Positions 58,700 through 64,000 of a stretch of DNA of 64,000 bases are shown here, piece by piece. Position 1 is the first letter of the stretch, and each line of letters begins with the position of its first letter. Position numbers and translations under genes: made by a program. Source of the stretch: Pyrobaculum neutrophilum V24Sta (lineage in GTDB: Archaea > Thermoproteota > Thermoprotei > Thermoproteales > Thermoproteaceae); contig NC_010525.1 in the NCBI RefSeq assembly GCF_000019805.1, forward strand, positions 806,001 through 870,000, given 5' to 3'. The notes beneath the pieces are model-generated. The model did not search any database, was not told where the DNA came from, and worked only from the letters and a program-made list of their open reading frames with translations.

Positions 58700-59725
58700 A
58701 TGTTCGAGCTGACCTACATCGTCCTCAACGCCGTGGGAGGCATCTACCTTTTCATCCTCGCCCTCGGCGCAGCGAGGCGGCCGGGGGGCCGCCGCGCCGA
58801 GCCCGTGGACAACTACCTCGTCGTTGTGGTGACCGTGGGCGACGGGAGGGTTCTGCCGGCCCTCCGGGAGACCGTGGCCCAGCTGGAGAGGCTGGGGCTG
58901 AGGTACGTCGTGGTCTCGTCCAAGCCGGTGGGCGTGAGGAACGTCCTCGTCGTGCCGCGGGAGGAGGACGGCACCAAGTACAGGGCTATCAGGTGGTTCG
59001 TCCTCAACTACGCCAGGCCCGACACCTGGTACATCTTCCTAGACGACGACTCCTACCCCCTCGACAGGGAGTTCCTCAGAGACATCGCCTACTACGGCGC
59101 CAGGGGGTACGTCGCCGGCAACGGCGTCATCGTGCCCAGGCCCGGCCGCTCCAGGCTGGCCTACGCCCTGGACTGGGTTAGGCACTTCGACGACCTCACC
59201 CGCTACCGCTTCGCCCTAGAGGTGCTGAGGAGGCCCATCTTCGGCATGCACGGCGAGCTCCTCATCGTGAGGGGGGACGTCCTCAGGGAGATATGGCCCG
59301 CCATGGGCGACACGGTGACGGAGGACTTCCGCTTCGCCATGGAGCTCCTCAGGCGGCGCTACAAGACCTTCCAGACCAGGACAAGGGTCTCCATCAAAAG
59401 CCCCAACTCCCTGCTGGACTTCGCCAGGCAGAGGGCCAGGTGGGCCTCAGCCCTCGGCGAAGCCGTGAGATACAGAAACCCAATCCCCCCAGCCTCAGCC
59501 GCCGTCGCCGCCCTCCTCGCCGCCGCCGGCCCCCTAACCGCCCTCTACGGCCCCACCCTCGCCACAGCCGTCGCCGCCCTCTACGCCGCCGTATACATAT
59601 ACGGGAGCCTAAGGGCGAGGAGGTACATAGTAGACGTCCTCCTCGCCTCAACCCTCGAACTCCTAGCCATGGCCGCCGGAGTCATCCACAGACAGAGGCG
59701 CTTCTACGTCATAGACAAGACCTAG
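58700..59725 (+). CDS. Membrane-bound glycosyltransferase, GT2-like
   Basis: A 341-residue protein with an N-terminal membrane helix (LTYIVLNAVGGIYLFILALG), a GT-A catalytic domain (NYLVVVVTVGDGR, WYIFLDDDSYPLDREFL with the DxD motif, FGMHGELLIVRGDVLREI, TVTEDFRFAMEL, and FARQRARWA = QxxRW), and C-terminal membrane helices (ASAAVAALLAAAGPLTALYG, LATAVAALYAAVYIYG). The ED and QxxRW motifs resemble processive GT2 enzymes. Likely makes a surface polysaccharide or glycolipid. Confidence 0.83.
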   Translation: MFELTYIVLNAVGGIYLFILALGAARRPGGRRAEPVDNYLVVVVTVGDGRVLPALRETVAQLERLGLRYVVVSSKPVGVRNVLVVPREEDGTKYRAIRWFVLNYARPDTWYIFLDDDSYPLDREFLRDIAYYGARGYVAGNGVIVPRPGRSRLAYALDWVRHFDDLTRYRFALEVLRRPIFGMHGELLIVRGDVLREIWPAMGDTVTEDFRFAMELLRRRYKTFQTRTRVSIKSPNSLLDFARQRARWASALGEAVRYRNPIPPASAAVAALLAAAGPLTALYGPTLATAVAALYAAVYIYGSLRARRYIVDVLLASTLELLAMAAGVIHRQRRFYVIDKT

Positions 59726-59781
59726 CCACCGCCCACCACCACCCCCCGAGCCACCAACAACGGCCACAGGAAGGATATAGG

Positions 59782-59853
59782 GGCCGCCGCCGGGATTTGA
59801 ACCCGGGTCAGCGGGACCACAACCCGCCATCCTAACCGCTAGACTACGGCGGC
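59782..59853 (-). tRNA. tRNA-His (GTG)
   Basis: A 72-nt cloverleaf: acceptor GCCGCCG/CGGCGGC, D arm GTCT...GGAT, anticodon arm GCGGG-TTGTGGT-CCCGC with anticodon GTG, T arm CCGGG-TTCAAAT-CCCGG, discriminator C. No intron and no encoded CCA. The base before position 1 is A, not the G-1 normally encoded in archaeal tRNA-His. Confidence 0.97.
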
Positions 59854-59884
59854 TTGTCTCACCAACAGCGGGTGTATATAAGCT

Positions 59885-60562
59885 TTAGCGCCCGGCGGCC
59901 TGGTTTTCCGGCTGGAGGAGCCTCCTCACGAGGGGCTCGGCGGGGTCGGTGGGGCTGTTCTCCACGCACCTCCTCAGTCGGCCCTCCTCCATGACGCATA
60001 TGACGTCGCCTATGTAGGCGGCTTCGTAGGGGTCGTGGGTTACGTAGAGGACGGGCTTGCCCAGCCTCCTCACGGCGTCGTCCACAAGCCGCTTGTTGAA
60101 CCAGTCCAGGTGGGAGGTGGGCTCGTCCATGAGGAAGCCGCAGGCCCCCGCCAGGAGGCCCGCCGCGATGTTGACAAGCTGCTTCTGGCCGGTGGAGAGG
60201 CCCCTCCTGTCCAGAAGGTCCCTTATGCCCAGGAGGGCGGCCACCTCCTCCACCTCCCGCTCCCCCCGGCCCCACCTCGCCGCCACCCACCTCAGGAACC
60301 TCCTGGGGCCGCCGGGGGGGTCCACCGGCGTGGACTGTATATATACCAGCCCCCTCTCCTCCGGCGGGAGGCGCGACACCTCTCTCCCACACGCCTCCAC
60401 CGACCCCTCCGCCGGTATGGCTCCGGCTATCGCGTCCAGTAGCGTCGTCTTCCCGCTGCCGTTTCTCCCGAGCACCACCGTGACGGAGTTGACGGAGAGG
60501 CGCTCCACCTCCAGCTGGAACCTCCCCCTCCTGGCCCTAAGCCCCCTCACCTCGACAGCCAT
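59885..60562 (-). CDS. ABC transporter ATPase, molybdate/tungstate-type
   Basis: A 225-residue ATPase: Walker A GRNGSGKTTLLDAI, Q-loop YIQSTPVDPPGG, signature LSTGQKQLVNIAAGLL (LSTGQ variant), Walker B GFLMDEPTSHLD and H-loop YVTHDPYEA. Overlaps the upstream permease gene by 16 nt, forming one operon. Together with the divergent binding protein at 61473 it makes a complete importer. Metal specificity is deduced from that binding protein and from modD. Confidence 0.83.
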   Translation of the reverse strand: MAVEVRGLRARRGRFQLEVERLSVNSVTVVLGRNGSGKTTLLDAIAGAIPAEGSVEACGREVSRLPPEERGLVYIQSTPVDPPGGPRRFLRWVAARWGRGEREVEEVAALLGIRDLLDRRGLSTGQKQLVNIAAGLLAGACGFLMDEPTSHLDWFNKRLVDDAVRRLGKPVLYVTHDPYEAAYIGDVICVMEEGRLRRCVENSPTDPAEPLVRRLLQPENQAAGR

Positions 60563-61248
60563 AGCCTCAGTAGGTATGCCGTGGAGACCCCCAGAGCCGC
60601 GACGGCCATGGAGGCCGCCACCGTCGCGCCCAGCCCCTCCTGGAGGAAGGCCTGGTATATGTAGATGGACATGGTGGGCGGGTAGGAGGCGAAGATGAGG
60701 AGCACCCCAAGCTCCCCGAAGCCCCGGAGGAAGGACAGCAGGAAAGCGGCCGCGGCCGCCCTCCTCAGCGAGAGGAGGAGAGCCGCCAGAAGCCTAAGCC
60801 CCCCAAGCCCCAGCGACCTGAAGTAGAGCTCCGCCCTCACGTCCTTAAGCGCTCCGTCGAAAACCGCGTAGGACACCGGCAGAGCCATGACGAACATCGC
60901 CAGGAGGACCCCCGCCGCCTTGTTCACAAAAAAGCCGTAGAGCCACTCCGGCAGGAGGGGGTTCCTAAAGGCCGCCAGGAGGAGAACCCCCACTGCCGTA
61001 GGCGGCACGACGGCAGGCGCGTAGAGGATCTGCGCCACAGCCGCCCGCCAGCCCCCACGCCCCCAGACGGCCACAGCCAGCCCCGGGAGCAGACCGAGAC
61101 CGGCCGCCGCGCCGCTAAACAGAGCAGTGAGGAGAAACACCTCCGCGAACCCCGGCGGAGGCGCCCCCAGGTAGGCAACCGGCAGTATAAATAGTAGAAG
61201 CGCCACAAACACGACGGCGGCCAATGCCAGAGCCACAAAAGACAACAC
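60547..61248 (-). CDS. ABC transporter permease, ModB/WtpB-like
   Basis: A 233-residue permease with about six membrane helices. EAA-loop region YFRSLGLGGLRLLAALLLSLRRAAAAAFLLSFLRGFGELGVLLIFAS resembles molybdate/tungstate permeases. The start is GTG 61248 or GTG 61236, the latter lying about 25 nt after a TATA-like CCTAAATCC. Divergent from the two-headed binding protein, sharing the AT-rich region 61262-61440. Confidence 0.8.
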   Translation of the reverse strand: MLSFVALALAAVVFVALLLFILPVAYLGAPPPGFAEVFLLTALFSGAAAGLGLLPGLAVAVWGRGGWRAAVAQILYAPAVVPPTAVGVLLLAAFRNPLLPEWLYGFFVNKAAGVLLAMFVMALPVSYAVFDGALKDVRAELYFRSLGLGGLRLLAALLLSLRRAAAAAFLLSFLRGFGELGVLLIFASYPPTMSIYIYQAFLQEGLGATVAASMAVAALGVSTAYLLRLWLSR

Positions 61249-61261
61249 AGCCAGGGATTTA

Positions 61262-61452
61262 GGCTTTACCTACACAAAAAATAAATAATGGAAAACTACA
61301 TAAACTAGTTCAAATAAAAGACAAAAACAAACAATATATACATAAACAAAGTAATAAGACAAAAAATAAAAAGAAGACCATTTATATAGTACAAAAACAT
61401 AAAACTTTAAAAAATTTAAACTTGATATTTCGTATGTAAGTTATCTAGATAA
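61262..61452. other. AT-rich intergenic island between divergent transporter genes
   Basis: Nearly 180 nt of strongly A-biased sequence (A-runs, CATTTATATAG near 61380, ACTTTAAAAAATTTAAAC near 61405), the most AT-rich stretch in the window, ending with the perfect palindrome TTATCTAGATAA (61440-61451), about 26 nt before ATG 61473. It must hold both promoters and probably the regulator site. Confidence 0.55.
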
Positions 61453-61472
61453 GCCACGGCTTTCATACAAAC

Positions 61473-63542
61473 ATGCGGTGGGTGGTCCTAATCGGGGTTG
61501 TAGCTCTAATTGTAACAATAGCATTCTTGTTGCAGATCCAACAGCCACCACAGAAGACACAAGAGACGGCGGCTACAACGGCGACTCCTCCTCTGAAGTC
61601 TCCGGAGACGGCGGCACCCGGTGCTACGGCGACTAAGGCGTGCTCGGGCTCGCCTCTGGGCTATATCCCTCCCGCTCTCGTCAAGGTGATTAAAGACGCG
61701 GCGGCGGCTGCGGGGCTTGGCACAGAGGGGATACAGTCTATGGGGTGTGTAGAAGGCGTCAGGAGGATACAGGGCGGAGCTAAGCCGGACATATTTGCAT
61801 GCGTAGACATAGAGCTGAGGCCAGACGCCGAGAGGGCGGGGGCCCTCCAGACCTACTCGCTGGGGAGGTTCAAGCTGGCCCTCGTCTGCAGAAGCCCCAC
61901 GGCTCTTGAGGAGCTGGCCTCCGCCAAGACGGTCTTCGCAGACCCCAACAAGGCCCCCATCGGCTATAGGGAGCTCGCCGCCGCGTGGATGCTGTCTCGG
62001 GACCTCGGCGTCAACCTCACGGCGAAGTACACCGCCCTGGGGGTGAGGTTTGTATACAACGGCACCCTCTACATCTACATACCCAGCTCCCTCCCCAACA
62101 CCGAGGCGGTAGACGTGGCCCCCAACCTGGACGGCTCCTGGGCTAAGTTCGAGGCGGGGGCGGGCCGTTGCATGTTCGCCTACGTCCCCTTCCTCCTCGG
62201 CAAAGGCCTCCAGCTTAGGCCCGCCGGCGGCGGCACCAGCTACTGGGAGCCGTACACGGCCGAGGCGGGTGGGAGGACCTACTACGTGTACGTCTTCAAG
62301 CCGCCCTACGACTTTGTGGAGGATCCGCCCATCAAAGCCGTGGCCGTCCTCCTCGGCCCGCCGGCCAAAACCATCAGGGTGGGCCACTTCGAGGCCTTCG
62401 TGGCCTCCTACACGGAGCTGGGCAACTGCGTCGTAGAGTCGCTGAAGAAGATGGATTTGTCGAAGTACGGGTTTATAACCACGGCCCGGGCTACGGCCGG
62501 CGTGTCTAAGTCAGCTGTTGTGGAGGTAGTGGATGTGCTTGGGCGGCGGGTGTCTGTGAAGGCGCCTGTGTCTAGAGTTGTGGCTTTGGGGCCGGGGGCG
62601 CTTAGGCTCGTGGTATATCTCAACGCCACAGACAAACTAGCCGGGATAGAAGAGATAGAGAAGAGGCCACCCCAAGGCAGAGACTACGGCTACATCCTCT
62701 GGACAAAAAACCTCACCTCGCTTCCAGTGGTTGGGCGGGGTGGGCCTGGTAGCCCTGTTGACTACGAGAGGATACTATCTGTGAGACCGGACGTGATTAT
62801 CATGTCGCCTTTTGTGGCCGACGCCCCCGACAAGATCCAGGAGAAAACTGGCATACCCGTGGTGGTTGTGTCGGCTTTTATCGACAGCGGCGAGGGCTGG
62901 GTCAACTTCACTAGTTTGTACAAGTCTCTTAGGACCGTCGGCGTTTTGTTGGGTAGAGAGGAGAGGGCTGAGGAGCTGGTTAGATACATGGAGGATTTGA
63001 TCAAGGATCTCAAGAGGCGCACCGCCAACATAACCCAAAGGCCGAAGGTGTACGTAGGCGCAATCTCCGCCAGAGGCGGCCAGCCCTTTGAAGCGACTCA
63101 GTCGTACTTCCCGCCGCTGGTCTTGCTGAACACGCCGGGCGTCGCAGATAAATACGGAATAAAAGGGGTTGCTAAGATCGACTGGGAGGCGCTTCTGAAG
63201 GAGCAACCAGACGTAATCTTCATCGACTTGGGGAACTATATGTTTGTAGCGCAGGACTTTAACAAGAGCCGGGATAAGTACTGCTCTCTTAAGGCCTTTA
63301 GAGAGGGGAGGGTATACGGCATTTTGATGTACAACTGGTATGGAACCAACATCGCTACGCTTTTTGCTGATGCCTACTTTATGGGTAAGGTGCTTTATCC
63401 GGAGGCGTTTAGGGATGTGGATCCTGTGGCTAAGGCTGACGAGATCTATAGGGAGTTCCTCGGCGCGCCCCTCTACACGGCAGTAGCCAAGGATTTCAAA
63501 GGAGGATTTAGACAGCTGACGGAGTTCAAATGCGGGTCCTAA
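61473..63542 (+). CDS. Two-headed binding protein: ModA/WtpA-like domain fused to BtuF/FecB-like domain
   Basis: A 689-residue protein. Membrane anchor (VVLIGVVALIVTIAFLL) and Thr/Pro-rich linker (20-50). Domain 1 (about 55-325) is WtpA/ModA-like: CVEGVRRIQGGAKPDIFACVDIELRP, FADPNKAPIGYRELAAAWMLS, YNGTLYIYIPSS, CMFAYVPFLLGKGL. Domain 2 (about 345-689) is a class III (COG0614) binding protein: VVEVVDVLGRRVSVKAPVSRVVALGPGALRLVVYL, PVDYERILSVRPDVIIMSP, KIQEKTGIPVVVVSA, WEALLKEQPDVIFIDLG. Codon use becomes less GC-rich at the junction (about 62445). A single binding protein normally carries only one of these. Followed by modD. Confidence 0.85.
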   Translation: MRWVVLIGVVALIVTIAFLLQIQQPPQKTQETAATTATPPLKSPETAAPGATATKACSGSPLGYIPPALVKVIKDAAAAAGLGTEGIQSMGCVEGVRRIQGGAKPDIFACVDIELRPDAERAGALQTYSLGRFKLALVCRSPTALEELASAKTVFADPNKAPIGYRELAAAWMLSRDLGVNLTAKYTALGVRFVYNGTLYIYIPSSLPNTEAVDVAPNLDGSWAKFEAGAGRCMFAYVPFLLGKGLQLRPAGGGTSYWEPYTAEAGGRTYYVYVFKPPYDFVEDPPIKAVAVLLGPPAKTIRVGHFEAFVASYTELGNCVVESLKKMDLSKYGFITTARATAGVSKSAVVEVVDVLGRRVSVKAPVSRVVALGPGALRLVVYLNATDKLAGIEEIEKRPPQGRDYGYILWTKNLTSLPVVGRGGPGSPVDYERILSVRPDVIIMSPFVADAPDKIQEKTGIPVVVVSAFIDSGEGWVNFTSLYKSLRTVGVLLGREERAEELVRYMEDLIKDLKRRTANITQRPKVYVGAISARGGQPFEATQSYFPPLVLLNTPGVADKYGIKGVAKIDWEALLKEQPDVIFIDLGNYMFVAQDFNKSRDKYCSLKAFREGRVYGILMYNWYGTNIATLFADAYFMGKVLYPEAFRDVDPVAKADEIYREFLGAPLYTAVAKDFKGGFRQLTEFKCGS

Positions 63543-63561
63543 GCCCACTAGTTTTTCTGGC

Positions 63562-64000
63562 ATGAAGAGCCGGCTGGAGGCTTGGCTTTTGGAGGATCTG
63601 GGGAGCTACGACTTGACTACTGAGGTTCTAGGCATCGGGGGTCTGAGGGGGGTTGCCCAGCTCTTCGCCAGGGAGGAGGCGGTGGTGGCTGGGTCTGAGG
63701 AGGCGGCTGAGGTGTACAAGCTGGCGGGTTGCGGGGAGGTGGAGGTGGTTAAGAGGAGCGGCCAGCTGGCGCGGAGGGGCGACGTCGTGTTGCGGGCGGT
63801 GGGGGAGGCCCGGTGTCTACACGCCGCCTGGAGGACGGCGCAGGAGGTCGTTGCTTGGGCCTCGGGGGTCGCCACGAAGACGAGGAGGCTGGTGGAGCTG
63901 GCGCGGCGGGTCAACCCAAGGGTCGTGGTGGCGGCTACGCGGAAGACGCCGCCCGGCCTAAGGGCCCTGTATCACAAGGCGGTGCTGGCGGGAGGGGGTA
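63562..64000 (+). CDS. modD: ModD-like phosphoribosyltransferase (NadC paralogue), truncated by window edge
   Basis: The first 146 residues: LEAWLLEDLGSYDLTTEVLGIGGLRGVAQLFAREEAVVAGSEEAAEVYKLAG, CLHAAWRTAQEVVAWASGVATKTRRLVELARRVNP, and VVVAATRKTPPGLRALYHKAVLAGGG. The LTTEVLGIG start and YHKAVLAGG are closer to ModD, a NadC paralogue found beside Mo/W transporters, than to NadC itself. Context (20 nt after the Mo/W-type binding protein) supports ModD, but NadC remains possible until the rest is seen. Confidence 0.75.
   Translation, partial: MKSRLEAWLLEDLGSYDLTTEVLGIGGLRGVAQLFAREEAVVAGSEEAAEVYKLAGCGEVEVVKRSGQLARRGDVVLRAVGEARCLHAAWRTAQEVVAWASGVATKTRRLVELARRVNPRVVVAATRKTPPGLRALYHKAVLAGGG

Overview
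The window looks like the chromosome of a GC-rich hyperthermophilic crenarchaeon of the Thermoproteales, most likely a Pyrobaculum or close relative. The grounds are a crenarchaeal 5S rRNA standing alone, an archaeal proteasome beta subunit, an archaeal asparagine synthetase-like protein, the alternative (siroheme) heme pathway, many GTG starts, and promoters in which a TATA-like box lies 22-27 nt upstream of the start codon, so that most mRNAs appear leaderless. I used this spacing repeatedly to choose starts. Species assignment is inference.

Layout. 1-9600: end of an RNA m5C methyltransferase, a secreted protein, an ACT/UPF0210 pair, an asparagine synthetase A-like enzyme, etfBA, psmB and rtcA divergent from one another, and a Nog1-like GTPase. 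9600-12600: SAM hydroxide adenosyltransferase, a box C/D-like sRNA, 5S rRNA, and small or membrane proteins. 12600-18150: an SPFH/zinc-ribbon/membrane-protein neighbourhood resembling the bacterial ydjFGHI genes. 18150-27400: an aminotransferase, kptA, several secreted surface proteins, a membrane-anchored winged-helix protein, and a COG1361 protein/ABC permease/winged-helix cluster. 27360-30490: a scrambled accessory segment with a broken TnpB, a TcmP-like fragment and other relics, bracketed by two roughly 100-bp copies of one sequence. 30400-43600: a solute-binding protein, MetE-like protein, Trm10, a broken M19 peptidase, queE, sufDC with a PadR regulator and its palindrome, FAH hydrolase, hemB and unknown genes.

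43800-53900: two CRISPR arrays (29 and 19 repeats) with related leaders but no cas genes in the window. They flank a fused siroheme decarboxylase (ahbAB), a ModE-like regulator and a tungstate transporter tupABC; hemC and a heme-pathway radical SAM gene follow the second array. Together with hemB at 40.9 kb this is a dispersed heme-synthesis region. 53900-64000: RNase FAU-1-like protein, ATP-cone protein, homoserine kinase, cyclase, amino-acid permease, glycosyltransferase, tRNA-His, and a second Mo/W-type transporter. The binding protein of that transporter is fused to a second, BtuF/FecB-like binding domain; it is followed by a truncated modD.

Most notable are the two-headed binding protein (61473-63542), the SPFH/zinc-ribbon module, the duplication-bracketed accessory segment, the repeat drift in CRISPR array 2, the tRNA-His with no encoded G-1, and a recurring architecture in which divergent genes share one TATA box or interleave two.
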